Part shown: positions 25,493 through 33,617 of the stretch, in pieces | Position numbering within the stretch: the stretch's first letter is position 1 | Layout: each line of letters starts with the position of its first letter | Assembly (NCBI RefSeq): GCF_001458295.1 | Contig: NZ_CYUD01000001.1 | Coordinates: 310,001-374,000, forward strand | DNA: 64,000 nucleotides | Direction: 5' to 3' | Origin: Ruegeria denitrificans | GTDB taxonomy: Bacteria > Pseudomonadota > Alphaproteobacteria > Rhodobacterales > Rhodobacteraceae | The notes under the pieces: generated by a model | Told to the model about the DNA's origin: nothing | Databases searched by the model: none | What the model saw: only the letters and a program-made list of their open reading frames with translations | Program-made: the position numbers and the translations under genes

Positions 25493-25510
25493 AATACCTA
25501 TCTAATACCA
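25493..25510 (-). promoter_or_regulatory. NagQ-type tandem box, murQ side
   Basis: On the minus strand TGGTATT-AGAT-AGGTATT is a direct repeat of seven bases with a 4-base spacer, 28 bases before the murQ start. It matches the NagQ-box layout I recall for GlcNAc regulons (TGGTATT-N4-TGGTATT). The mirror-image copy is at 25614-25631. Confidence 0.65.
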
Positions 25511-25613
25511 CTTGTCTAGAATTTTATTTCTGAATGAGATTTTCCAGCCAGTTTCACTGACTTAGGAGGAAATTGGCCAATTTTCTCCGAATAGGGTCTT
25601 CCTTAAAACTAAA

Positions 25614-25631
25614 AGGTATTATAATGGTATT
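25614..25631 (+). promoter_or_regulatory. NagQ-type tandem box with embedded -10, nagK side
   Basis: AGGTATT-ATAA-TGGTATT has the same direct-repeat layout as the box at 25493-25510. A perfect TATAAT (25620-25625) lies inside it, so a bound repressor would cover the core promoter. Transcription would be expected to start near 25632, only a few bases before ATG 25635. Confidence 0.65.
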
Positions 25632-25634
25632 GCT

Positions 25635-26510
25635 ATGATTGAGTCTCATAATAATGCTGTGCTGGCCGTAGATGGGGGCGGAACACGGTGTCGTGTCGCC
25701 TGTGAATTAAGGGGCGTGGTCCGTTGTGTCGAAACCGGTGCCGCCAATGTTTCGACCGATTTCGACAGTGCGTTGACGCAGATTCGGGCGGGGTTAGATC
25801 ACTTGTCGGGTCAGGTCGGTCTGACGACTGATAACCTGCGCGAACTGCCGGCATTCATCGGTTTGGCAGGCGTCACTGATGCCGGGATTGCCGCACGTTT
25901 ACGGGATGCGCTGAGCCTGACTTGCGCGCGGGTCGAGGATGACCGACCCGCTGCCGTTCGGGGGGCGTTGGGTGCACAGGACGGTTTGATCGCTCATTGC
26001 GGCACCGGGTCGTTCCTTGCTGTGCAGGTGGATGGTGTGATGCGGTTTGCCGGAGGATGGGGGGCGATTCTGGGGGACGAAGCCTCGGCCCAATGGGTTG
26101 GACGCAGAGCTTTGGCCGAAACGCTGTGCGCTTTTGATGACACGCAGATTAAGACGGGTCTGACGCAAAAACTTTTGGCTGACCTTCAAGGTCCCGCTGG
26201 CATTGTGCGGTTTGCTGGCACGGCGACGCCCGCCCAGTTCGGGGCGCTGGCGCCTGTCGTGACGTCTGCCGCGAAGACGGGTGATGAAGTAGCCACCTAT
26301 ATCATGCGGGCCGGTGCAAGTTACATTACAGAAACCGCTAAAAGATTGGGTTGGCACGCTGGCCGAGCGATCTGTCTTACAGGTGGGATTGCCGGGCAGT
26401 ATGCGGGCTATCTGCCTGATGACATGCAAGCGGCCATTCGCCCGCCACAGGCTGAACCGCTGACCGGGGCATTGGCCCTGGCGAAGGAGATCCGACATGA
26501 GCATCTCTGA
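25635..26510 (+). CDS. nagK: N-acetylglucosamine kinase-like protein (BadF/BadG family)
   Basis: The product is 291 residues of the ASKHA-fold BadF/BadG/BcrA family. It has the phosphate-1 loop VDGGGTRCRVA, phosphate-2 loop HCGTGSF (about residues 117-123) and adenosine motif CLTGGIAGQYAG. This family contains N-acetylglucosamine and N-acetylmuramic acid kinases, and the gene opens an operon with NagQ-type regulator, nagB-II and nagA, so it probably phosphorylates GlcNAc or MurNAc at C6. No Shine-Dalgarno is visible at a normal distance; the promoter -10 is so close that the mRNA may be nearly leaderless. The stop overlaps the next gene by 14 bases. Confidence 0.78.
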   Translation: MIESHNNAVLAVDGGGTRCRVACELRGVVRCVETGAANVSTDFDSALTQIRAGLDHLSGQVGLTTDNLRELPAFIGLAGVTDAGIAARLRDALSLTCARVEDDRPAAVRGALGAQDGLIAHCGTGSFLAVQVDGVMRFAGGWGAILGDEASAQWVGRRALAETLCAFDDTQIKTGLTQKLLADLQGPAGIVRFAGTATPAQFGALAPVVTSAAKTGDEVATYIMRAGASYITETAKRLGWHAGRAICLTGGIAGQYAGYLPDDMQAAIRPPQAEPLTGALALAKEIRHEHL

Positions 26511-27246
26511 CTTTCTGCGCGCCGATCTGTGGCTGAGCCCGGACAAAGGCCCGCGCTATGTTCAGCTCAGGCACAGGCTGCAAGAGGGGATCGACACCGG
26601 CGTTCTGCCTCCGAATTCTTCACTGCCGTCGGAACGCGAACTGGTTGAAATCACTGACTTGTCGCGTGTCACAGTCCGCAAGGCAATTCAGGAACTGGTG
26701 CAGGAAGGCGTGATCGAGCAACGTCAGGGATCCGGCTCCTTCATTCGCGAACGCGTTGCGCGGGTCGAACAATCACTGACCCATTTGACTTCATTCACCG
26801 AAGACATGTCGAGCCGTGGTATGCAAACCACCTCGAAATGGCTTGAGCGCGGTGTCTTTGCGCCGACGCCCGAGGAAATCGAAGCGTTAAGCCTGAAAGA
26901 GGGCGAACAGATTTCGCGCATCTACCGTTTGCGCGAGGCCGATGGTCGCCCGCTGGCGCTGGAACGCGCCGCGCTGCCGTTGGACATCCTGCCGAACCCG
27001 ATCGAGGTGACTACTTCGCTCTATGAGGTGCTGGATGGGCTGGGGCGGCGGCCTGTGCGTGCGGTTCAGAAGATATCGGCCCTCAACCTTGCGGCGCGCG
27101 AGGCCGAGTTGCTGGAGGTGCCCGAAGGGGCCGCCGGGCTGAATATCGAACGCGTTTCATTCCTTAAAAACGGGCGGGTCGCCGAACTGACCCGGTCCCT
27201 CTATCGGGGCGACACCTATGACTTTGTCGCCGAGTTGCGGTTATAG
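26497..27246 (+). CDS. nagQ: GntR-family regulator (HutC/UTRA type), probable NagQ
   Basis: The product is 249 residues. The GntR winged helix (about 20-85) reads GPRYVQLRHRLQEGIDTGVLPPNSSLPSERELVEITDLSRVTVRKAIQELVQEGVIEQRQGSGSFI, and a UTRA effector domain follows (SRIYRLREADGRPLALERAALP, ... VSFLKNGRVAELTRSLYRGDTYDF). HutC-subfamily GntR proteins such as NagR, NagQ and DasR sense amino-sugar phosphates. Two tandem boxes of the NagQ form flank the divergent spacer, which supports this assignment. The effector is probably GlcNAc-6-P or GlcN-6-P. A GAAGGAG site precedes ATG 26497. Confidence 0.78.
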   Translation: MSISDFLRADLWLSPDKGPRYVQLRHRLQEGIDTGVLPPNSSLPSERELVEITDLSRVTVRKAIQELVQEGVIEQRQGSGSFIRERVARVEQSLTHLTSFTEDMSSRGMQTTSKWLERGVFAPTPEEIEALSLKEGEQISRIYRLREADGRPLALERAALPLDILPNPIEVTTSLYEVLDGLGRRPVRAVQKISALNLAAREAELLEVPEGAAGLNIERVSFLKNGRVAELTRSLYRGDTYDFVAELRL

Positions 27247-27264
27247 CCGGAAAGGCAAGTAAGC

Positions 27265-28293
27265 ATGTCAGAACACAGTTCGAAAATGCGTCAGGAGGTT
27301 TTGGAAATCCCCGACGCCGTTGACCGATTGCTGAGCCAGGGTGCGGCCAATATTCAGGAGGCGGCTGCACGCGTGAAAGAGGCTGGCCCCGGGTTCCTGA
27401 TCACAGTGGCGCGGGGGTCGTCCGATCACGCCTGCACCTATCTGAAATACGCCGCTGAATTGATGTTGAACCTCCCCGTCGCTTCGGTCGGGCCGTCGGT
27501 TCGTTCGATCTATGGGGCCGATCTTCGTGCGACCGGGGCGCTGTGTCTGTCCGTGTCGCAGTCGGGCCAAAGTCCGGACATTGTGGGGATGAGCCGTTCG
27601 CTGAAATCCTCGGGCGGGGTAACAGTGGCGATCACCAACAACACCGCCTCGCGCCTTGCGGATGTGACGGATGCGGTATTGCCGCTGCATGCGGGGCCGG
27701 AACTGAGCGTGGCTGCAACCAAGACATTCGTAACGTCGCTGGTGGCAGGGTTGTGGCTGTTGGCTGAGATTAAAGGGGATGAAGCTCTGACCACCGCGAT
27801 CCGAGCCTTGCCGGGTCATCTGGCGCAGGCCGCGCAATGCGATTGGTCGGCGGCGGCTGATGCCATTACTGGTCGATCACTGTTCACGCTGGGCCGGGGT
27901 CCGTCTTTTGCGATGTCGAATGAGGCTGCGCTGAAGATCAAGGAAACATGTCAGATTCACGCCGAAAGCTATTCGGCGGCTGAAGTTTTGCATGGTCCGG
28001 TCTCAATCGTTGAACAGGGGTTTCCCGCTATCGTGTTTGCAGCCGCAGACGCCGCCGAACAGACAACGGCCGAGGCTGCCGATGCGCTGGCGGGCAAGGG
28101 TGCGGCTGTTTTCGCGGCGACCGATAAGGTCACTAAGGCACATAGCTTGCCGGTAACTCGCACCGATCACTGGCTGACCGACCCCATTGCCGCTATCACT
28201 TCGTTTTACAGCATGGTCGAGGCCGTCGCGCAGGCACGCGGGATTGATCCTGACACGCCGCGCCATCTGAGAAAGGTGACAGAGACGGTATGA
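27265..28293 (+). CDS. nagB-II: SIS-domain glucosamine-6-phosphate deaminase (NagB-II)
   Basis: The product is 342 residues made of two SIS domains, like the isomerase half of GlmS but without the glutaminase domain. Seen motifs are ARGSSDHACTYLKYAAE, SVSQSGQSPDIVGMSRSLK, AATKTFVTSLVAG, GRGPSFAMSNEAALKIKETCQIHAESYSAAEVLHGPVS and the C-terminal HLRKVTETV. NagB-II converts glucosamine-6-phosphate to fructose-6-phosphate plus ammonia and replaces classical NagB in many proteobacteria. The tail matches GlmS-type sugar isomerases, so a GlmS-like reaction is the alternative. The TGA overlaps the nagA ATG. Confidence 0.85.
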   Translation: MSEHSSKMRQEVLEIPDAVDRLLSQGAANIQEAAARVKEAGPGFLITVARGSSDHACTYLKYAAELMLNLPVASVGPSVRSIYGADLRATGALCLSVSQSGQSPDIVGMSRSLKSSGGVTVAITNNTASRLADVTDAVLPLHAGPELSVAATKTFVTSLVAGLWLLAEIKGDEALTTAIRALPGHLAQAAQCDWSAAADAITGRSLFTLGRGPSFAMSNEAALKIKETCQIHAESYSAAEVLHGPVSIVEQGFPAIVFAAADAAEQTTAEAADALAGKGAAVFAATDKVTKAHSLPVTRTDHWLTDPIAAITSFYSMVEAVAQARGIDPDTPRHLRKVTETV

Positions 28294-29420
28294 TCTCGGA
28301 ATCCAAGACATATCTCAACGGTGCCATGTTTGATGGCACGCGCCTGCTTTGCAATTATGCCATGACCTTTCGTCAGGGCGCTCTGGCCGCGCTTGAACCT
28401 GAAGGGGCTGCAAGATCCGAAGGGCAGGTCGTCGACCTGAACGGAGATATTCTGTGCCCTGGTTACGTCGACCTGCAGGTGAATGGCGGCGGTGGCGTGA
28501 TGTTTAACGATGATCCAACCGTCGACACGATTCATAAGATCACTGAGGCGCATCACCGTCTTGGCGTAGTATCCTTGTTGCCGACGTTGATTACTGACAC
28601 GCCCGAGAAAACCAAGGCAGCCATCGCCGCCGCGATTCAGGCCGTTCGTGCAGGGGTTCCGGGTGTGGCAGGGTTGCACCTTGAGGGACCGCACCTGTCG
28701 GTGGCACGCAAGGGGGCGCATGACGGGGCATTGATCCGCCCGATGAAGGACGCGGATCTCGCCGCGTTGATTGCGGCTGCAAGCGAGTTGCCTTGCCTGA
28801 AGGTGACCCTTGCGCCCGAATCCGTGTCTGAGCAACAGGTGCAGGCCTTGTCTGACGCAGGGGTTTTGGTGTCGCTGGGTCATAGTGGTGCAAACTTTGA
28901 GACGTGTCAGCGTTATGCTGCGGCGGGCGCACGTTGTGTTACACACCTGTTCAACGCCATGAGCCAGCTGGGCAGCCGCGAACCCGGTCTGGTCGGGGCG
29001 GCGTTGGCAACTGGCCAGCTGTCGGCGGGATTGATCGCCGACGGCATCCATGTTCATCCCGAAACGATCCGCGCGGCCTGGGCCGCCAAAACCGCGCCTG
29101 GCCAGATCTTTCTGGTCAGCGATGCGATGGCGGTCGCAGGCACCGATCAGTCCGCATTTAAACTGGAGGGCCGCAGGATTACGCGGACGGACGGCCGTCT
29201 GACGCTTGAGGATGGAACGCTGGCCGGGGCTGATCTGGATCTGACAACTGCGATAGGAACTTTGGTCAATCGGGCTGGCGTGCCGCTTCAGGATGCGTTG
29301 GCGGCTGCTACAACCTATCCGGCGATTCTGATTGGTCAACCGGTCGCGCAACCGCTGCGCGCCGAGTCGATGATCCGCATTTCAGCGGACCTCGATTCCT
29401 GTTCGTGGCTTTGCGAATAG
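28290..29420 (+). CDS. nagA: N-acetylglucosamine-6-phosphate deacetylase
   Basis: NagA hydrolyses GlcNAc-6-phosphate to glucosamine-6-phosphate and acetate. The product is 376 residues of the amidohydrolase superfamily: an early PGYVDLQVNGGGGVMFND, the metal-binding HLEGPHLSVARKGAHD, SLGHSGANFETC, THLFNAMSQLGSREPG, and the catalytic aspartate in FLVSDAMAVAGTD. The ATG overlaps the previous stop (ATGA), so deaminase and deacetylase are translationally coupled. Together with the kinase and NagB-II it completes the route from GlcNAc to fructose-6-phosphate. Confidence 0.93.
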   Translation: MISESKTYLNGAMFDGTRLLCNYAMTFRQGALAALEPEGAARSEGQVVDLNGDILCPGYVDLQVNGGGGVMFNDDPTVDTIHKITEAHHRLGVVSLLPTLITDTPEKTKAAIAAAIQAVRAGVPGVAGLHLEGPHLSVARKGAHDGALIRPMKDADLAALIAAASELPCLKVTLAPESVSEQQVQALSDAGVLVSLGHSGANFETCQRYAAAGARCVTHLFNAMSQLGSREPGLVGAALATGQLSAGLIADGIHVHPETIRAAWAAKTAPGQIFLVSDAMAVAGTDQSAFKLEGRRITRTDGRLTLEDGTLAGADLDLTTAIGTLVNRAGVPLQDALAAATTYPAILIGQPVAQPLRAESMIRISADLDSCSWLCE

Positions 29421-29493
29421 GATTGAAGAAAAGCTGCCTGTCACCTTCGCCAAAACCGAGTGACAGAAATTGATTTCCACCGTCGAACGGCGC

Positions 29494-29522
29494 TTGACGG
29501 CACCAGACGCATCCCTTAAACC
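29494..29522 (+). promoter_or_regulatory. Possible promoter of tRNA-Gly
   Basis: TTGACG (29494-29499) is 17 bases from TAAACC (29517-29522), which would start transcription about 5 bases before the tRNA. The -35 is good, the -10 weak. Confidence 0.35.
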
Positions 29523-29534
29523 GACCAGCGCTGA

Positions 29535-29609
<75 letters not shown>

Positions 29610-29737
29610 AATCAGCCCCATAATTCTGCGTCAAATAGCCCTGACCGGTGGCCTATTCGTGATGCCCTGCTTGACCCCACCGTCCGCTGCCGCCAAGAAG
29701 CGATCACGAGAATGAGAACATGAATTAAGGGCCACGC

Positions 29738-31558
29738 ATGGCAAAAACCGCCCCAGCCAGTCCAGCACAGCAACCTGCACCCGGTGCCAGTGAAGAGCGC
29801 GCCCGGTCCAAGAAAATTGGCGTCCTGGCGTCACTGTGGCCTTTCATGCGCCCCTATCGGACGTTGATGGCCGGGGCGATTCTGGCGCTGGTTCTGACGG
29901 CCAGCATGACCCTTGCGCTGCCACTGGCCGTGCGCCGTGTGGTCGACAATTTCCGCATCGAAGACGGTGAGCTGTTAGAGTGGTACTTTCTGGCCGCACT
30001 GGGCATCGCCGGGGTTCTGGCCGTGGGCACTGGCCTACGCTATGCGCTTGTCACCCGGCTGGGCGAACGCGTCGTGGCCGATATTCGCGAGGCCGTGTTC
30101 GACCGCGTCATCGGTATGAGCCCCGAATTCTACGAACGGATCATGACCGGCGAGGTCCTGAGCCGGATTACCACTGACACGACGCTTATTCAGTCAGTGC
30201 TGGGCTCGTCCGTTTCCATAGCGTTGCGCAACATGTTGTTGTTCTTCGGTGGGTTGGTGTTGATGCTGCTAACATCGGCTAAGCTGACGGGGCTAGTTTT
30301 GCTGTTGATCCCGGTCGTGGTAGTGCCGATTCTGGTATTGGGGCGTCGTCTGCGGGTGATCAGCCGCGAAAACCAGGATTGGATCGCAGCCTCGTCCGGT
30401 AACGCGGGTGAAGCGCTGAGCGCGGTGCAAACGGTGCAAGCCTTTACCCATGAACAGGCCAGCCGCAAACAGTTCGCGGATATGACTGAAACCTCCTATG
30501 CCGTCTCGCTGCGCCGTATTCAGACCCGTGCGGTTCTGACGGTGATTGTTATCTTTCTGGTGTTTTCGGGCATTGTCGGCGTTCTTTGGATGGGCGCAAA
30601 TGACGTTCGAAACGGCGTGATGACCGAAGGCGTTCTGATCCAATTCGTGATCTATTCGATCATCATGGCCGGGTCCGTGGCCGCTCTGTCTGAAATCTGG
30701 AGCGAACTGCAACGCGCCGCAGGAGCAACCGAGCGGCTGGTGGAACTGTTGAATGTACAGGACACCGTTACCGATCCGACGAATCCCAAGGCGCTGCCCA
30801 TGCCGGTTCGGGGAGAGATTCGTTTCGACGACGTGACCTTCCGCTATCCATCACGCCCCGATGTTGTGACACTGGAACATCTGTCATTGCAGGTAAAACC
30901 CGGCGAGACGGTGGCTTTTGTCGGCCCCTCGGGGGCAGGCAAAACGACCGTCATCCAGTTGATCCTGCGATTTTACGATCCGGTTTCGGGTCGGGTCAGC
31001 ATAGATGGCGTCGACCTGCGTGATATCGACCGAGCTGATTTCCGTCGGTATATGGCTCTGGTTCCGCAGGACCCGACCATCTTTGCCGCCTCGGCCCGTG
31101 AAAACATCCGCTTTGGCCGTCTGGATGCCACTGATGCCGAGGTTGAGGCCGCCGCCCGTGCCGCCGCCGCGCATGAATTCATCTCGGCCCTGCCTGAAGG
31201 CTATGACAGTTTCGTTGGTGAACGCGGCGTTATGCTGTCGGGTGGGCAAAAACAACGTATCGCTATTGCCCGTGCGATCCTGCGGGACGCGCCGGTACTG
31301 CTGCTGGACGAGGCGACCTCGGCACTGGATGCCGAAAGCGAGCGCGCCGTGCAGGGGGCCGTCGATCAAATGCGGGCCGGGCGCACCACGCTGATCGTGG
31401 CGCACCGGCTGGCGACTGTCAAAAAGGCTGACCGGATTGTGGTGATGGAGGCTGGCCGGATCGTGGCGCAGGGCACCCATGACGATCTGGTGGCACAAGA
31501 CGGTCTGTATGCCAGATTGGCGCGTCTGCAGTTTACTGACGGCATGGCGGCTGAATAA
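29738..31558 (+). CDS. ABC exporter, MsbA-like (fused permease and ATPase)
   Basis: The product is 606 residues. Six membrane helices fill about residues 38-320, starting with FMRPYRTLMAGAILALVLTASMTLALPLAVRRVVDNF. The ATPase domain has Walker A GPSGAGKTT (about 396-404), signature LSGGQKQR (500-507), Walker B LLLDEATSALDAESE and a switch histidine in VAHRLATV. It acts as a homodimer in the inner membrane. Proteobacterial half-exporters of this type resemble MsbA but are widespread as multidrug or lipid exporters, so the cargo is unknown. The gene is single and has no strong ribosome site. Confidence 0.88.
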   Translation: MAKTAPASPAQQPAPGASEERARSKKIGVLASLWPFMRPYRTLMAGAILALVLTASMTLALPLAVRRVVDNFRIEDGELLEWYFLAALGIAGVLAVGTGLRYALVTRLGERVVADIREAVFDRVIGMSPEFYERIMTGEVLSRITTDTTLIQSVLGSSVSIALRNMLLFFGGLVLMLLTSAKLTGLVLLLIPVVVVPILVLGRRLRVISRENQDWIAASSGNAGEALSAVQTVQAFTHEQASRKQFADMTETSYAVSLRRIQTRAVLTVIVIFLVFSGIVGVLWMGANDVRNGVMTEGVLIQFVIYSIIMAGSVAALSEIWSELQRAAGATERLVELLNVQDTVTDPTNPKALPMPVRGEIRFDDVTFRYPSRPDVVTLEHLSLQVKPGETVAFVGPSGAGKTTVIQLILRFYDPVSGRVSIDGVDLRDIDRADFRRYMALVPQDPTIFAASARENIRFGRLDATDAEVEAAARAAAAHEFISALPEGYDSFVGERGVMLSGGQKQRIAIARAILRDAPVLLLDEATSALDAESERAVQGAVDQMRAGRTTLIVAHRLATVKKADRIVVMEAGRIVAQGTHDDLVAQDGLYARLARLQFTDGMAAE

Positions 31559-31715
31559 CGTGACGCTGGGGCAGGGCAATTCGCTCCGCAGCGTAATTCT
31601 ACCTCTTTCCGGGCTTCGCAGCTAAGCCCTTCCTTGATCATGCACGGTTTTGCTTCCATCTTGGCGGTGGATACATAACCCGTGCCGGACACGGGAGAGA
31701 TAAGGGAGGAGCCAC

Positions 31716-33605
31716 ATGGCCTTTGTGGGTTTGGAAGACAAGGCAAGGATGGAGCAGGAAATGCCGTGGGAGGACCGCGATGTTCCGGTCACCTTCCATC
31801 AGTTGCTGTCGCGCACGGCAAGCAAGTTTCCCAACAGCAATGCGATCAGCTTTCAGCTGTTGTCCGGGCCGACCGACAGGGCCGAAACGCTGACGTGGTC
31901 GGAACTGCTGGGTAAAGTCAATCAGGCCGCAAACCTGTTCCGCTCGCTGGGGATCGGGGAAAAGGACGTCGTGGCCTACGTGCTGCCCAACAGTAACGAG
32001 ACGTTGGTCACCATGATGGGGGGGGCGGTTGCAGGCATCGTGAACCCGATCAACCCGTTGCTTGAGCCCGAGCAAATCGCTGCGATCCTGCGCGAAACCG
32101 GTGCCAAGGTCGTGGTCACGCTGAAATCTTTCCCCAAGGCCGATGTGGCGCAAAAGGTCGAAGAGGCCGTGCGTCATGCGCCTAACGTCAAAACTATTCT
32201 TGAGATCGACCTCAACCGCTATTTGACGCCGCCAAAATCCTGGCTGGTCCCGTTCTTGCGCCCCAAAATGGGCGACAAGGAACATCTTGCCCACGCGGAC
32301 TATAAGAACTTCAATCAAGAGCTGGCCAAACAGCCTACGACCCTGACGTTCGAGGACAGCACCGAAGATCGAGTTGCCTGCTATTTTCACACTGGCGGCA
32401 CGACCGGAATGCCCAAGGTAGCGCAGCATAAATATTCGGGCCTGATCTATAATGGCTGGCTTGGGAACACACTGCTGTTCTCGGATGAAGACGTGATCAT
32501 GTGCCCGTTGCCGATGTTCCATGTCTTTGCTGTGCATGTGATTGTTATGGCTGCGGTGTCCTCGGGCGCGCATGTAGTCTTCCCAACCCCTGCCGGGTAT
32601 CGGGGCGATGGCGTGTTCGACAATTTCTGGAAGCTGATCGAACGCTGGAAGGTCAGTTTTATCATCACCGTCCCCACCGCGATTGCCGCCAAGATGCAAC
32701 GCCCGGTGGATGCCGATATCTCAAGCGTGAAAACGGCGTTTTCGGGTTCGGCCCCGCTGCCCGTTGAACTGTTCCGCCGGTTCGAAGAGGCAACCGGTGT
32801 TACCATTGTCGAAGGCTATGGCCTGACCGAGGCGACCTGTCTGGTGTCGTGCAACCCGGTGGATGGGGAAAAGAAGATCGGGTCGATCGGGATTCCATTC
32901 CCGTATACGGATGTGAAGATCCTACAAGATGGCCCCGATGGGCCCAAGGAATGCGGCGCGGATGCGATTGGCGAGATCTGCATTTCAAACCCGGGTGTCT
33001 ATGCAGGAAACACCTACACCGAGGCCGACAAAAACGTGAACCTGTACCATTTCGAAAAGTACCTGCGCACCGGTGATCTGGGCCGGTTCGACGAGGATGG
33101 GTATCTGTGGATCACGGGCCGCGCCAAGGACCTGATCATTCGCGGTGGCCACAACATCGACCCTGCAGAAATCGAAGAGGCCTTGCTGGGCCACGCCGCG
33201 GTTGCCTTTGCGGGCGCCATTGGTCAGCCCGACGCGCACTCGGGCGAGGTGCCCTGCGCCTTTGTCGAACTGGTCGACGGGGCCAGTGTGACCGAGAAGG
33301 AGCTGATGGAGTACTGCGGCGTGCATGTCCACGAACGTGCGGCAAGGCCCAAGCACATGACCATTCTGGACGAGTTGCCGAAGACCGCCGTGGGCAAGGT
33401 CTTCAAACCCGAATTGCGCAAACAGGCGATCACCCGCATTTATAACGGCGCGCTGGAAGAGGCCGGCCTAGACGCGCGTGTCGTGTCTGTGCTGGACGAC
33501 AAAAAGCGCGGGCTTGTCGCGCAGCTTGACGCGAACGGCTGCTCGGACGACGATGTTGGTAAGGTGCTGGGATCGTTTACCCGGCCGTGGGAATGGGCTG
33601 CCTGA
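31716..33605 (+). CDS. Acyl-CoA synthetase (AMP-forming)
   Basis: The product is 629 residues of the adenylate-forming ligase superfamily. Motifs include the phosphate-binding loop ACYFHTGGTTGMPKVAQHKYSG (about 220-240), the YGLTEATC motif, the hinge region YLRTGDLGRFDEDGYLWITGRAKDLIIRGGHNIDPAEIEEAL, and the C-terminal catalytic lysine in PKTAVGKVFKPEL. It activates a carboxylic acid to acyl-CoA; chain length and identity cannot be read from the sequence. A GGGAGGAG site precedes the ATG. The gene is followed 12 bases later by an HSL-type hydrolase, suggesting a joint role in ester or fatty acid use. Confidence 0.88.
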   Translation: MAFVGLEDKARMEQEMPWEDRDVPVTFHQLLSRTASKFPNSNAISFQLLSGPTDRAETLTWSELLGKVNQAANLFRSLGIGEKDVVAYVLPNSNETLVTMMGGAVAGIVNPINPLLEPEQIAAILRETGAKVVVTLKSFPKADVAQKVEEAVRHAPNVKTILEIDLNRYLTPPKSWLVPFLRPKMGDKEHLAHADYKNFNQELAKQPTTLTFEDSTEDRVACYFHTGGTTGMPKVAQHKYSGLIYNGWLGNTLLFSDEDVIMCPLPMFHVFAVHVIVMAAVSSGAHVVFPTPAGYRGDGVFDNFWKLIERWKVSFIITVPTAIAAKMQRPVDADISSVKTAFSGSAPLPVELFRRFEEATGVTIVEGYGLTEATCLVSCNPVDGEKKIGSIGIPFPYTDVKILQDGPDGPKECGADAIGEICISNPGVYAGNTYTEADKNVNLYHFEKYLRTGDLGRFDEDGYLWITGRAKDLIIRGGHNIDPAEIEEALLGHAAVAFAGAIGQPDAHSGEVPCAFVELVDGASVTEKELMEYCGVHVHERAARPKHMTILDELPKTAVGKVFKPELRKQAITRIYNGALEEAGLDARVVSVLDDKKRGLVAQLDANGCSDDDVGKVLGSFTRPWEWAA

Positions 33606-33617
33606 TCGGGAGGGAAA

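Noticed and set aside
29438-29466. CTGTCAC and GTGACAG hairpin after nagA
   Set aside because: The loop is 15 bases and no T-run follows; it may be a weak terminator but cannot be supported.
31638-32699. A 353-codon minus-strand frame opposite the acyl-CoA synthetase
   Set aside because: Shadow of a gene whose AMP-binding motifs are intact; no domain is visible.
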